The position numbers and the translations under genes were made by a program. This document shows, piece after piece, positions 35,810-45,147 of a stretch of 50,757 nt of DNA (positions are counted from its first letter, which is position 1; each line of letters begins with the position of its first letter). Below the pieces are notes generated by a model, which worked only from the letters and a program-made list of their open reading frames with translations, ran no database searches and had not been told where the DNA came from. Source of the DNA: Bordetella parapertussis (lineage in GTDB: Bacteria > Pseudomonadota > Gammaproteobacteria > Burkholderiales > SG8-41); NCBI GenBank assembly GCA_945861275.1, contig CAMATZ010000044.1, positions 1 to 50,757 on the forward strand, given 5' to 3'.

Positions 35810-36193
35810 ATGATGACACGTACCCTGATTGCTGCCGCCCTGCTGGCGGTTGGTCTCACCGCTTGCGGCGACAAGCCCGCGCCCCCCAAACCCGCCGCAG
35901 CGCCGGCTCCCGCGCCTGCTGCTGCTCCGGCTGCCGATGCGGCCAAGCCCGCTGAAGCGCCGAAAGCCGACGCAGCTGCACCTGCTGCTGCCGAAGCACC
36001 CAAAGGCGCGATGGATGCCGCCAAGGACAAAATGGGTGACATGAAAGACAAAGCAGCTGACGCTTCCAAAGACAAGATGACGGAAGTTGCCAAAGGCGCC
36101 GCTGCTGGCGCTGCTGCCGGTGCGAAAGACGGCGGTGCTGCTGGTGCCGCCAGTGGCGCGAAGGCTGGCGCAGCGGACGCAATGAAGAAGTAA
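35810..36193 (+). CDS. Ala/Lys/Pro-rich lipoprotein
   Basis: A 127-residue protein with a signal peptide and lipobox (VGLTACGD). The mature part is about 45 percent alanine: a Pro/Ala region (about 23-65), a DAAKDKMGDMKDKAADASKD region with 11-residue periodicity resembling LEA or apolipoprotein helices, and a Gly/Ala tail. Such proteins often sit in the envelope and may be stress-related; function not known. AAGGGA lies just before the start. A strong terminator follows 22 bp after the stop. Confidence 0.8.
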   Translation: MMTRTLIAAALLAVGLTACGDKPAPPKPAAAPAPAPAAAPAADAAKPAEAPKADAAAPAAAEAPKGAMDAAKDKMGDMKDKAADASKDKMTEVAKGAAAGAAAGAKDGGAAGAASGAKAGAADAMKK

Positions 36194-36215
36194 TCACTGT
36201 TCGTATAAGCTGCAT

Positions 36216-36250
36216 AAAAAACCGGCCCTTTTCGAAGGGCCGGTTTTTTT
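36216..36250. terminator. Bidirectional rho-independent terminator
   Basis: A perfect 15-bp stem (CCGGCCCTT paired with AAGGGCCGG, extended by A/T pairs) around a TTCG tetraloop, with a T-run on the plus strand and an A-run on the other side. It lies between two convergent genes and can serve both. Confidence 0.93.
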
Positions 36251-36272
36251 GTCGCTGCTTACCCTGAATGTG

Positions 36273-37040
36273 TCAGGCGATATCGCGCCAGGAAAATCCG
36301 TCGTCCTGTGTTGCCACCGCTATCCAATCGTCTGCGCAACCCAGCGCCTGCGCCAGCGCGCGCTGCGCCAGCGCCGGGGTATTGTTCTGTTTCGACAGAT
36401 GCGCAGCGATCACGTGCTGCATGCGGCCCCTCGGCAAGGCCTGTAACAAACTCGATGCCGTGCTGTTGTCCAGATGCCCCAGCGGTCCGGCGATGCGCTG
36501 CTTGAGCGCATGCGGATAGGCGCTGGCCATCAGCAGCGCCAGTTCGTGATTGCATTCCAGCACCAGCGCATCCACCGTAGAGAGCATTGCCTCGATATGA
36601 CTGGTGGATGCGCCGGTGTCGGTCAGCACCCCCAGTGATTTGTCACCATCGCTGAATACAAATTGCGCCGGCTCGCGCGCGTCATGCGGCACCGGGAACG
36701 GCCGCAACTCAATGCCGTTCAGCGGCAGCGCGATGTGGCTGTCGATAATATTCACCACCACGCCTTCGAAGCGCGACACGCCGGCAGCCATCAAGGTGCC
36801 ATGCGTCAGATAAACAGGAATGCCGTGCTTGCGCGCGAAGCGCGGCACGCCGCCGACATGATCGTCATGCTCGTGCGTGACCACGATGCCATCAATATTT
36901 TCCGGGGTGAGACCAAGCCGGCCCAGGCGCCGCGCGGTATCGGCAAGCCCGAAACCGCAATCCAGCATCAGGTAAGTGCCGTCAGCGTGGACAATCAGGC
37001 CGTTGCCTTCACTGCCGCTGCCCAGTGATGCAAAGCGCAT
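36273..37040 (-). CDS. MBL-fold hydrolase (WalJ/YycJ-like)
   Basis: A 255-residue metallo-beta-lactamase-fold protein. The metal motif THEHDDH is present, with LDCGFG and VLTDTGAST further on, and a C-terminal HLSKQNN typical of the YycJ/WalJ branch. Members are proposed to be nucleases or phosphodiesterases. It follows bamC and dapA on the same strand, an order seen in betaproteobacteria. A heptad-repeat hairpin fills the 122-bp gap to bamC. Confidence 0.88.
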   Translation of the reverse strand: MRFASLGSGSEGNGLIVHADGTYLMLDCGFGLADTARRLGRLGLTPENIDGIVVTHEHDDHVGGVPRFARKHGIPVYLTHGTLMAAGVSRFEGVVVNIIDSHIALPLNGIELRPFPVPHDAREPAQFVFSDGDKSLGVLTDTGASTSHIEAMLSTVDALVLECNHELALLMASAYPHALKQRIAGPLGHLDNSTASSLLQALPRGRMQHVIAAHLSKQNNTPALAQRALAQALGCADDWIAVATQDDGFSWRDIA

Positions 37041-37052
37041 CGTTTAGCGCCT

Positions 37053-37167
37053 GTGAAGAGTGAAGGGTGAAGGGTGAAGAGTAAGGCCAACACACCGCAG
37101 TCTCCCGTTTTTACCCTTCACCATTCACCCTTCACTGTTCACCGCCTTACCGCCTTACCGCCCTACC
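37053..37167. repeat. Heptad-repeat inverted arms between MBL gene and bamC
   Basis: The left arm has units GTGAAGA, GTGAAGG (x2), GTGAAGA, GTAAGGC; the right arm has TTCACCC, TTCACCA, TTCACTG and then CCTTACCG units. The bamC stop codon (37163-37165) lies within the right arm. Centre of about 30 bp is unique. Confidence 0.85.
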
Positions 37168-38326
37168 GCAATTGCTCAAACAGCAAATTGAGTATGCGGT
37201 TTGCCGTGGCCGACTGCTCCTGCTTGCCATCCTTGGTCAATACGTTGACCTGGGCGCTGGCGTTCATATCGCGCACGGCGATCTGATACTGCTCGTTCTT
37301 TTTGGCGGGCGAGCTACCCCAGAATTTGAGCGCACCCAGCGTACGTCCGATGATGCCGGTGCCATCCGTGGCGGTCTTGAGATCGGTTTCGGGATCGATA
37401 TAACGCACGAAATAAATGCCTTTGGCGCGATCACGATCTTCAACCGTGAAGCCCACTCGGTCCAGCGCCAGGCCCACGCGCCGCCAGGCCCGGTCAAACT
37501 GCTCATTCACCGTCAATATGCCGCCACTTTGGCTGGCCATGCTCGCACGCGGCGCCTCGGCGGCGGCGATCTGCTGCTTCGCGCGGGTTTCCTGTACGCC
37601 AAAACGCACCATCAAACGGCGCAGCATTTCCGCTTCGAGATCCGGGTCGGGCCGTCGCGGCTGCCAGCGTGTCTGATCCTTGCCTTCGGTGATATAGACT
37701 TCTTCCATGCCGCGATGGCTGATGTAAATTTCAGTGGTCGCGGCCTGTGTCCCCCGCTCCAGACGGGTGCGGAATTTGTCACGCTCCGCGGTCGAATATA
37801 CGGAATCCAGCGCTCTGCCCAGCGTACGGCGGATGATGCCGTCCGGAACCCTGGCGCGGTTTTCGTTCCAGTCGGTTTCCATGACACCCGCTTCGGGCGT
37901 TTCAACGTTGACGATAAAACCGACTTCCTGCCAGAAATCTTTCACTACCGGCCACACCTGCGCCGGATCACCCTTCACCACCAGCCAGCGTTGTGTACCC
38001 GCGCGCTCCACACGCGCACCGCTCTGCTCGGGCAACACACCGCTGGATGCCGGCGCGCCACCCTGCGCCCGCCACTCGCGATCGATGGTGTAGGTCGAAA
38101 ATGTTGCTGCGCCCTTGCCGGCGCCGGGCACCGTATAACGATCATCCGCCGTCGGACGCGTCAAATCGGGCGGCACTTCCAGCGTGGGCAGCCGTCCAGC
38201 GGACTTGTAATCGATTTTCTTGGTCGGCATCTCAAAGTCCAATGAGCTGCAGGCGCCCAACAACACCGCGGCGAGCGCGCCGGCTGTGACGCAGCACAGC
38301 CCTTGAAGCATACGCAAATATCGCAT
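37163..38326 (-). CDS. bamC: Outer-membrane assembly lipoprotein BamC
   Basis: A 387-residue lipoprotein with lipobox LGACSS. The flexible N-terminal part (KIDYKSAGRLPTLEVPPDLT) that binds BamD is well kept. Two helix-grip domains follow (about 110-225 and 270-385; for example RWLVVKGDPAQVWPVVKDFW and FDRAWRRVGLALDRVGFTVE). It belongs to the beta-barrel assembly machine at the outer membrane. It follows dapA by 48 bp. The very end of the gene has taken part in a heptad repeat. Confidence 0.93.
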   Translation of the reverse strand: MRYLRMLQGLCCVTAGALAAVLLGACSSLDFEMPTKKIDYKSAGRLPTLEVPPDLTRPTADDRYTVPGAGKGAATFSTYTIDREWRAQGGAPASSGVLPEQSGARVERAGTQRWLVVKGDPAQVWPVVKDFWQEVGFIVNVETPEAGVMETDWNENRARVPDGIIRRTLGRALDSVYSTAERDKFRTRLERGTQAATTEIYISHRGMEEVYITEGKDQTRWQPRRPDPDLEAEMLRRLMVRFGVQETRAKQQIAAAEAPRASMASQSGGILTVNEQFDRAWRRVGLALDRVGFTVEDRDRAKGIYFVRYIDPETDLKTATDGTGIIGRTLGALKFWGSSPAKKNEQYQIAVRDMNASAQVNVLTKDGKQEQSATANRILNLLFEQLR

Positions 38327-38374
38327 CTATAACCTCGTTCGCATCAGCGATGCATTAACCACACTCAGCGCGCA

Positions 38375-39271
38375 TCAACCGGCAATACCGGCCTGGCGCA
38401 TCGCCTCGCGCACCACGCCATGATATTGCGCCGACAACGGCGTCATCGGCAGGCGGATGCCGCTCTTGACCAGCCCCATCTGTTGCGCGGCCCATTTCAC
38501 CGGAATCGGATTGGCCTCGCAGAACAAGTGCTTGTGCAAGCCGAGCAGGCGGTCGTTGATCTCACGCGCCGTGACCGCGTCACCTGCCAGTGCCGCCGCG
38601 CACATTTCGTGCATGGCCTTGGCCGCGACGTTTGCCGTCACCGAAATCACACCGTGACCGCCCAGCAACATCAGCGGCAGCGCAGTACCGTCGTCGCCGC
38701 TGAGCACCAGAAAATCTTTCGGTTTGCGGCTGATCAGATCGGATGCGCGTTCCATGTTCGCGGTAGCGTCCTTGATACCCACGATGTTGGGAATTTGCGC
38801 CAGCCGCAACACCGTATCGTTTTGCATATCGGCCACCGTGCGGCCGGGCACGTTGTACAAAATTTGCGGAATATCAGCCGCTTCGGCGATGGCCTTGAAA
38901 TGCAAATACAAACCGTCTTGCGTCGGCTTGTTGTAATACGGCACCACCGACAGGCTGTAATCGGCGCCGATTCGTTTCGCGTATTCCGAATGCTCAATCG
39001 CCTCGCGCGTGGAATTCGCACCGGTGCCGGCGATCACCGGCACGCGTCCGGCGACATGCTCCACCGCGGTTTTGATCAGCGCCCAATGCTCATCGTTATC
39101 CACCGTCGGCGACTCGCCGGTAGTGCCCACCACGACAATGCCGTCGGTGCCTTCGGCGATATGCCAATCCAGCAATTTGCGAAAGGCAACCAGATCGAGC
39201 GCTCCATCGTCCAGCATGGGCGTCACTATTGCCACCACACTGCCTCCCAAGGTTGCCGCTACGCTTGCCAT
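38375..39271 (-). CDS. dapA: 4-hydroxy-tetrahydrodipicolinate synthase
   Basis: A 298-residue TIM-barrel enzyme of lysine and cell-wall precursor synthesis. It joins pyruvate with aspartate semialdehyde. The Schiff-base lysine is K167 in VGIKDAT, Y139 lies in LYNVPGRT, and the GTTGESP motif is at 49-55. The start [10 protein letters not shown] gives family length. First gene of the dapA-bamC-MBL run. Confidence 0.97.
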   Translation of the reverse strand: MASVAATLGGSVVAIVTPMLDDGALDLVAFRKLLDWHIAEGTDGIVVVGTTGESPTVDNDEHWALIKTAVEHVAGRVPVIAGTGANSTREAIEHSEYAKRIGADYSLSVVPYYNKPTQDGLYLHFKAIAEAADIPQILYNVPGRTVADMQNDTVLRLAQIPNIVGIKDATANMERASDLISRKPKDFLVLSGDDGTALPLMLLGGHGVISVTANVAAKAMHEMCAAALAGDAVTAREINDRLLGLHKHLFCEANPIPVKWAAQQMGLVKSGIRLPMTPLSAQYHGVVREAMRQAGIAG

Positions 39272-39389
39272 ATCGTCACCATCTTATTGAATTTGCTAAA
39301 TTATCTGCAAGGCTTCCGTCTAGCCTTGCTATTGTACCTGAAGAACGTAAACGCCGGATACCCGCCAGCCGACCGAAGTTGTGACCAAA

Positions 39390-39929
39390 CTACTCGGCAT
39401 TGGTTGCATACACGGCAACTATACGCTGCACGCACGCCGCCCGCGGCGTCTCAACCATCAGGTCTTCGTACGCAACCACACGTAGTCGCCCGCGCACAAG
39501 CTCCAGCAACTCACCCGGCTTTAACAAAAAATCCGGATTCGAAGGCCGCCCGAAGCGTTCATTGCCGAGTGCAAAGGTTTCATAGATCAATACCCCGCCG
39601 GGTGCAAGCGCATCGAGCAACGCCGGGAACAGCGGACGGTGCAAATAATTTGTCACCACCACACAGCTATAGGTGTGCGGCCGGTAAGGCCACGCCCCCG
39701 CTTCAATATCCGCGCACAGCGGCCGTATGTTCGCGAGGTTCGCAAGATTAGCCAGGCCATCCAGCGCCGCCGCATTGCGATCCACCGCATCCACCGCGTG
39801 GCCACGCGCCGCGAAAAATCGCGCATGACGGCCGTGGCCGCAGGCGACATCCAGCACGCGCCCCCGCTCGGGAACCAGCGCCGCCCAGCGCTGCACCCAC
39901 GCGGCAGGCCCTTCGACAGTGTCGTGCAT
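39390..39929 (-). CDS. SAM-dependent class I methyltransferase
   Basis: A 179-residue Rossmann-like methyltransferase. Motif I is VLDVACGHGRHARFFA, the acidic residue that holds the SAM ribose is in AVDAVDRN, and VTNYLHRPLFPALLDALAPG covers motifs IV to VI. It resembles the TehB/small-molecule type without a metal-binding site. Substrate unknown. It lies between dapA and the catabolic region with no close partner. Confidence 0.85.
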   Translation of the reverse strand: MHDTVEGPAAWVQRWAALVPERGRVLDVACGHGRHARFFAARGHAVDAVDRNAAALDGLANLANLANIRPLCADIEAGAWPYRPHTYSCVVVTNYLHRPLFPALLDALAPGGVLIYETFALGNERFGRPSNPDFLLKPGELLELVRGRLRVVAYEDLMVETPRAACVQRIVAVYATNAE

Positions 39930-39977
39930 TTTTGATTTTCCCCTGTGTGCAGGAGAGCATCGCGCATCGAGCGACCG

Positions 39978-40985
39978 CTAATACGCAAGCCTCACATGCA
40001 CACCCTCCCACGCCGACTTGCCCAGGGCATCGGTCAACTGCACGCTGCGCAGTCCGTCGATGCCGGACGGATTCGGCACGCGGTCGTCGGCCAGCGCCTG
40101 ACTGAAACCCACCACGCTCGCGGCGTGCGCGTTGATCGCCGGAAATTCGCTGCTGCGCGATGCACCGTCGTTGGTGATCACCTGCAGCTCGCCGCCGGCA
40201 CGGCTGCGGGTGAGCGCTTTGCCGGTGATGCGCCCTTTGGCGCCGTAGATCACAAAATCATTGTACGGGTTCGGCGTCGTCTGGTTGACATTCAGCTGCG
40301 CCATCGCGCCATTGGCGAATTTAAAAGTCGCGAGTGACACGCGCTCCATCACGCCGGGCGCCGCATCGAACATCGCCGACACCTGAACAATCTCCGACGA
40401 CAGGATGTAGCGCAAAATATCGTATACATGCACGCCCACATTCATCGACGTGCCCAACCCCGCCAGCGCCGGATCGCCGCGCCAGTTCGCCGACACGCTG
40501 ACCGCGGCAGGCCCCGCGCTCGCTTCCAGTTGCACCATCATCACCTTGCCGATTTCACCGCTATCGACAATGCGTTTGGTCTCGATAAAACACGGCATGA
40601 AACGATTGTGAAAATTCACGCCGAGCTTGACGCCGGCTTTTTCGCATTCGCGCACGATGCGTTCGGCATCCGCCACCGACGTCGCCATTGGCTTATCGCA
40701 AAACACGTGCTTGCCCGCGCGCGCCGCGGCTATCGCCTGCTCCGCGTGCAAGGAATTTGGCGTGTGTATCGCCACCACCGTCACCTCAGGATTACGCAGC
40801 AGGTCCTCGTAACGGGTGTAAGCATGCTGCGCGTTAAAGCGTTTGGCGAAATCCTGCGCCCGCGCCTGATCGCGGCTTACCACCCCGATCAGCCGGTTGC
40901 CTGCGTATGAATTAATGCCGGGCAAAATACGATCTTCCGCGATTCTGCCGGTGCCGATGAGTCCCCAGCCGTTTTTTGTAGTCAT
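39978..40985 (-). CDS. Gfo/Idh/MocA-family oxidoreductase
   Basis: A 335-residue NAD(P)-dependent enzyme. The N-terminal Rossmann motif is GLIGTGRIAED, followed by HTPNSLHAEQAIAAARAGKH and the catalytic lysine in CDKPMA (EKP in most members). The C-terminal alpha/beta domain has GVNFHNRFMP. Family members act on sugars, inositols and similar polyols. Divergent from the MmgE/PrpD gene; the two may share a control region of 99 bp. Confidence 0.9.
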   Translation of the reverse strand: MTTKNGWGLIGTGRIAEDRILPGINSYAGNRLIGVVSRDQARAQDFAKRFNAQHAYTRYEDLLRNPEVTVVAIHTPNSLHAEQAIAAARAGKHVFCDKPMATSVADAERIVRECEKAGVKLGVNFHNRFMPCFIETKRIVDSGEIGKVMMVQLEASAGPAAVSVSANWRGDPALAGLGTSMNVGVHVYDILRYILSSEIVQVSAMFDAAPGVMERVSLATFKFANGAMAQLNVNQTTPNPYNDFVIYGAKGRITGKALTRSRAGGELQVITNDGASRSSEFPAINAHAASVVGFSQALADDRVPNPSGIDGLRSVQLTDALGKSAWEGVHVRLAY

Positions 40986-41084
40986 GTTGATAAGTTACTC
41001 GCAGTGAGTGTTACTGAAAATCTTGTGTATATTCCACCATTCAAGACGATTCACGCAAGCCACCACATCGTGGAAGGAGTAGTC

Positions 41085-42470
41085 ATGGGCGCCACAGCTA
41101 CCATCGCCGAGTTCATCGTCAATACCCGGGCCGCGGATTTTCCCGCGGGCAGCAATGAAAAAGCCATCAAAGTTATCGCCGACACTTATGCGGTCATTCT
41201 CGCCGGCGTGAGTTCAGAAGTAGCGGCGCCGTTACAGCGTTATCTCGAAAGTGCGCGCGAATCGGGCGCATCGCCGATACTGGGCACCGGATGCACGGCC
41301 TCGCCGGAAACCGCCGCACTCATCAATGGCACCTATGGCCATTCGCTGGATTACGACGATGTGCTGTCGATGATGCCGGCGCATCCGAGCGCGGTAATTG
41401 TGAGCACGCTGCTGGCCAGCATGAACGGCAAGCCCGTGAGTGGCAGGGATTTCATCGAGGCCTATATCATCGGCGTCGAAGTCGGCGGCAAAATCGGCCT
41501 CGGCATGACCAACGAACACTATCAGCGCGGCTTTCACGCCACCGGCACGCTGGCACTGTTTTCCGGACTCGCCGCGCTCGCCAAACTGCACCGGCTGGAC
41601 GCAGCGACCATCCGCCAGGCGATGGGCATTGCAGGCTCGATGGCCAGCGGCCTGCGGCGCAACTTCGGCACTATGACCAAGCCGCTGCACAGCGGGCTCG
41701 CCGCGCGCAGTGCGCTCACCGCCGTGCGATTGGCGATGGCCGGCTTTACCGCCGCGGACGACATCATGGAAGCCCAGGCGGGCTTTTATTCAACCTACGG
41801 CACGGCGGATTCCGACCCGGAAGTCACCGCAAATGGTCTGGGCAAGCCCTTCGTCATCATCAGCCCCGGCATCGCAGTTAAAAAATTTCCCTGCTGCTAC
41901 GCCACACACCGCGCCATCGACGGCGTGCTGACCCTGCGCGAACGCCTCGGCTTCGATGCATCGTCCATCGACAAAGTGATTTGCCGTATGCCGCCCGGCG
42001 GCATGCATGTGCTCACCTATCCGCGCCCCGTGACCGGGCTCGAAGGCAAATTCAGCCTGCCGTATTCGATCGCCGCCAGCGTGCTCGACGGGAAATTTTC
42101 GCTGTGGTCGTTCAGCGATGAAGCGGTGCGCCGTCCGCAGATTGCTGCGCTCTATGAACAAATCGACGCGCACGAAACCGCAACCAGCCGCGGCGACGAT
42201 CCGCTGTTCGACAAACGCAGTTCCGGCAGCCGCGGCTTTGTGGAAGTCGAAGTGCTGCTCAAAGATGGCCGCAAAGATCAGATACGCGTGGACGTGCCGC
42301 CCGGCTCGCCGTCGCGTGAACTAACCTGGGACGAATTGCGCGCGAAATTTATGGATTGCGCGAAGCAGGCGCCGCGTGTTTCCACCGCAAACGCGGAAGC
42401 CGCGTTCGCTGCGATACGCAATTTGCAATCGGTTGCGGATATAGGTGCGATTACACAGCAGTTGCATTAA
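41085..42470 (+). CDS. MmgE/PrpD-family protein
   Basis: A 461-residue protein of the MmgE/PrpD family, which includes 2-methylcitrate dehydratase and cis-aconitate decarboxylase. GTYGHSLDYDDV (with the conserved HxxDYDD pattern), HATGTLALFSGLAAL and KPLHSGLAARSALTA are typical. The start MGATATIAEF is taken because AAGGAG lies 5 bp before it. No prpB, prpC or acnD is near, so a methylcitrate role is unlikely and the substrate is open. First gene of the catabolic region on the plus strand. Confidence 0.9.
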   Translation: MGATATIAEFIVNTRAADFPAGSNEKAIKVIADTYAVILAGVSSEVAAPLQRYLESARESGASPILGTGCTASPETAALINGTYGHSLDYDDVLSMMPAHPSAVIVSTLLASMNGKPVSGRDFIEAYIIGVEVGGKIGLGMTNEHYQRGFHATGTLALFSGLAALAKLHRLDAATIRQAMGIAGSMASGLRRNFGTMTKPLHSGLAARSALTAVRLAMAGFTAADDIMEAQAGFYSTYGTADSDPEVTANGLGKPFVIISPGIAVKKFPCCYATHRAIDGVLTLRERLGFDASSIDKVICRMPPGGMHVLTYPRPVTGLEGKFSLPYSIAASVLDGKFSLWSFSDEAVRRPQIAALYEQIDAHETATSRGDDPLFDKRSSGSRGFVEVEVLLKDGRKDQIRVDVPPGSPSRELTWDELRAKFMDCAKQAPRVSTANAEAAFAAIRNLQSVADIGAITQQLH

Positions 42471-42522
42471 CGAGATCGCCCCCCACTGCTTTACGCTTCA
42501 CCCTTCACCTAAATTATTGCTT

Positions 42523-43497
42523 TTATTGAATTTCAATCTTCTTTGCACTGGCAATTTTTTTCCACCTCGCGATTTCATTCACCACATGCCGCTCGAATTC
42601 ATCAGCTGTGGTCGGCGTAACGGTGCCGCCCAAATCCGTGAAACGCTTGACGATATCGGCCTCGCCCAGAACCGCGCGCATTTCACGATTAAGTTTTGCG
42701 ATCACCGGCGGCGGCGTGCCGCGCGGCGCGGCAAAACCCGAATACGAGGTCACCTCGTAACCGGGCAGGGATTGCGCAACCGTCGGCACATCCGGCAACT
42801 GTTGCGAACGTTCGCGCGAAGTGACCGCGATCGCGCGCAGCCTCCCCGCCTGCACATGCGGATAAGCGCCGGTGAGGGTTTCGAATACCACGTCAATGCG
42901 CCCGCCGATCAGTTCCACCACCAGTTCCGCGCCGCCCTTGAACGGGATATGCGTCATATCCACGCCCGCTTGCGCGTTGAATAGCTCGGTCGCGAGATGG
43001 AACACTGAACCGATGCCCACCGATCCATAGTTCAGCTTGCCCGGTGATTTTTTTGCGAGGGCGATGAGATCGGCTATCGTCTGCATGCGCGCATCGGGCT
43101 TGACGACCACCGCGAACGGATACACCACTGCGTTGGTGATCCACGCAAAATCCCGTGCCGGATCGAAGGGCAGTTTTTTCAGCACCGCCGCCTGCGTGCT
43201 GAACGCACCACTCACCAGCAGCAGCGTATGCCCATCCGGCGTGGCTTTGGCCACGTAATCGGTGCCGATCATGCTGCCGGCGCCGGGACGGTTTTCGACG
43301 ATCACCGTTTGCCCAAAACGGTCGGTGAGCTTCTGCGCCATGGCACGCGAAATGATGTCGGTGTTACCGCCGGCAGGAAAGCCCACCACGATGCGCACCG
43401 GGCGCGACGGATACGCTTTGGCGGCATCGGCGGCATGCACCGGCCCTGCGATAGCCATCACCACCATCATGCCCGCGCCACATAACCATCGCTTCAT
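42523..43497 (-). CDS. Bug-family (TctC-like) periplasmic solute receptor
   Basis: A 324-residue exported receptor. Signal peptide KRWLCGAGMMVVMAIAGPVHA; mature part with YPSRPVRIVVGFPAGGNTD and VIVENRPGAGSMIG. The start MKRWLCG is chosen because the longer reading would overlap the upstream gene's stop and a GGGGAG box fits it. Its gene follows the amidohydrolase by 25 bp, so its ligand may be an N-acyl-amino acid or product, which is an inference from position. Confidence 0.92.
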   Translation of the reverse strand: MKRWLCGAGMMVVMAIAGPVHAADAAKAYPSRPVRIVVGFPAGGNTDIISRAMAQKLTDRFGQTVIVENRPGAGSMIGTDYVAKATPDGHTLLLVSGAFSTQAAVLKKLPFDPARDFAWITNAVVYPFAVVVKPDARMQTIADLIALAKKSPGKLNYGSVGIGSVFHLATELFNAQAGVDMTHIPFKGGAELVVELIGGRIDVVFETLTGAYPHVQAGRLRAIAVTSRERSQQLPDVPTVAQSLPGYEVTSYSGFAAPRGTPPPVIAKLNREMRAVLGEADIVKRFTDLGGTVTPTTADEFERHVVNEIARWKKIASAKKIEIQ

Positions 43498-43522
43498 CCC
43501 GTTCTCCCCACAAATATTGACG

Positions 43523-45145
43523 CTAACGCGCCACTTTCGCCGGCCCATAAATCACCCGTCCCGGCCGCGCATCGGTGACAACGCCGCTTTCGTAAACAAG
43601 CTGCCCGTTGACGATGACGTGCGAAAAGCCTTCCGCGTATTGATGCGGCTTTTCAAAAGTGGCCAGGTCGCGCACGGTGGCCGGATCGAAGATCGCGATA
43701 TCGGCTTTCATGCCCGGACGCAGCACGCCACGGTCGCCAAGTCCGATGCGCGCGGCGGGCATGGCGGACATTTTTTTCACCGCTTCCTCGAGAGAAATCA
43801 CTTTCCTGTCGCGCACATACACGCCCAGCACGCGCGCAAACGTGCCATAGCTGCGCGGATGCGGCACCGCGCGCCCGAAAATCGCCACCTCGCCGTCGGA
43901 CGCGATCATCGCCGCCGGATGCTGCATGACGCGCACCACATCTTCTTCACTGGCCGCGTGAAACACGCCCCGGCACTGACCGCTGGCTTCGAGCCACATC
44001 GTAGCTTCAGCCGCATTTTCGGGGGTGGGCTCCATGCCGCGCTGTTGCGCAATGTCCGCCAGATTTTTACCCGCCAGCGTGGCATCAAACGAGCAGGAAG
44101 ACACCACGACATTGCGCGGATCGCCGCCACCGCGTTCGTTGCGGATAATGTTTGCGATCTCCGACTTGAGCTTCGCGCGTGTGGCCGGGTCTTGCAGACG
44201 TCTCAGCATATCGGCTCGCCCACCTTCCAATGCCCAAGCCGGCATCAACGCCGCCTGTATCGAGGTGGCGGAAGCCGTATAGGGATACAAATCCACCGTC
44301 ACGTCGACGCCGCGCGCACGCGCTTCGTCGATGAGCTTGAGAGTCTCGGTGCTGCGCCCCCAGTTCGCCTTGCCGATCATTTTGTGATGCGACACATGTG
44401 TGGGCAGGCCGCCCTGCTCACCGATGGCGATCGTTTCCTTCACGCTGTCGAGCACACCCGCCGCTTCATCGCGCATGTGCGAGGTATGCACCCCGCCCAT
44501 GCGACCGGCGACTTTCTGCAACTCGACCAATTCCGGCAACAGCGTGAAACGGCCCGGCACGTAGTAGAGCCCGGTGCTAAGACCGAATGCGCCATCTTCC
44601 ATCCCCTGCCTGACGATGCCACGCATGCGATCCAGTTCTTCCGGCGTCGCGCTGCGATTGGCGAGACCAACCACGCGCTGGCGCACCGAACCCTGCCCGA
44701 TGAAGCTGCCGATGTTGATGGACTTCGGCGTCGCTTCCAGTTTGTCGAAGAAGGGCCTGATCGGAATCGGCGACCCGCCGTCGGGACCTTCAATTAAAGT
44801 AGTTACGCCCTGCCGGATGTAATTGTCCGCGGTGGGCACCTGAAAGATGCCGCGAATCGCGTGCGTGTGGATGTCGACAAATCCGGGCGCCACCACCTGC
44901 CCACGCACGTCGATCACGCGCGTCGCTTCGCCAGCAATAGACGCCGCAATACGCGCAATGGTGTCGCCGCTGATCGCGATTTCGCCGCGATACCACGGCC
45001 CGCCCGTGCCATCGACGATGCGTGCGTTGCGCAGAACGAGATCGTACGGCTGCGCGGCAGCGGACATGACAACGCTCATCAGCACTGCACATGCCAAAAT
45101 GCGAGAATTACATAAGTATTTGTTTTTATTAACTATTTTATCCAC
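43523..45145 (-). CDS. Exported D-aminoacylase-like amidohydrolase
   Basis: A 540-residue amidohydrolase of the N-acyl-D-amino-acid deacylase type with a signal peptide (ILACAVLMSVVMSAAAQ). Metal motifs: HTH in GFVDIHTHA, TSHMRDEA, THVSHHKMIG and IASDGEV. In D-aminoacylase a Cys in an NCG motif bridges the metals; here the place is taken by IEGPDGG, so Glu or Asp may be the ligand instead. The C-terminal GVLRPGMKADIAIFD closes the small beta domain. It lies between two Bug receptor genes, 2 bp after one ends, which suggests one operon for uptake and cleavage. Confidence 0.88.
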   Translation of the reverse strand: MDKIVNKNKYLCNSRILACAVLMSVVMSAAAQPYDLVLRNARIVDGTGGPWYRGEIAISGDTIARIAASIAGEATRVIDVRGQVVAPGFVDIHTHAIRGIFQVPTADNYIRQGVTTLIEGPDGGSPIPIRPFFDKLEATPKSINIGSFIGQGSVRQRVVGLANRSATPEELDRMRGIVRQGMEDGAFGLSTGLYYVPGRFTLLPELVELQKVAGRMGGVHTSHMRDEAAGVLDSVKETIAIGEQGGLPTHVSHHKMIGKANWGRSTETLKLIDEARARGVDVTVDLYPYTASATSIQAALMPAWALEGGRADMLRRLQDPATRAKLKSEIANIIRNERGGGDPRNVVVSSCSFDATLAGKNLADIAQQRGMEPTPENAAEATMWLEASGQCRGVFHAASEEDVVRVMQHPAAMIASDGEVAIFGRAVPHPRSYGTFARVLGVYVRDRKVISLEEAVKKMSAMPAARIGLGDRGVLRPGMKADIAIFDPATVRDLATFEKPHQYAEGFSHVIVNGQLVYESGVVTDARPGRVIYGPAKVAR

Positions 45146-45147
45146 TT

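Noticed and set aside
35829-36215. Leu/Pro- and Gln/Arg-rich readings opposite or beside the Ala-rich lipoprotein
   Set aside because: They come from the repetitive GCN codons of the lipoprotein gene read in other frames; only the lipobox frame has a ribosome binding site and terminator in the right places.
43262-44797. A 511-codon open frame on the plus strand opposite the Bug and amidohydrolase genes
   Set aside because: It runs antisense through two well-conserved genes, is rich in His/Arg as expected for a mirror frame of GC-rich DNA, and shows no family motif. The same applies to the long plus-strand frames at 4566-5717, 37172-38245 and 38420-39751.
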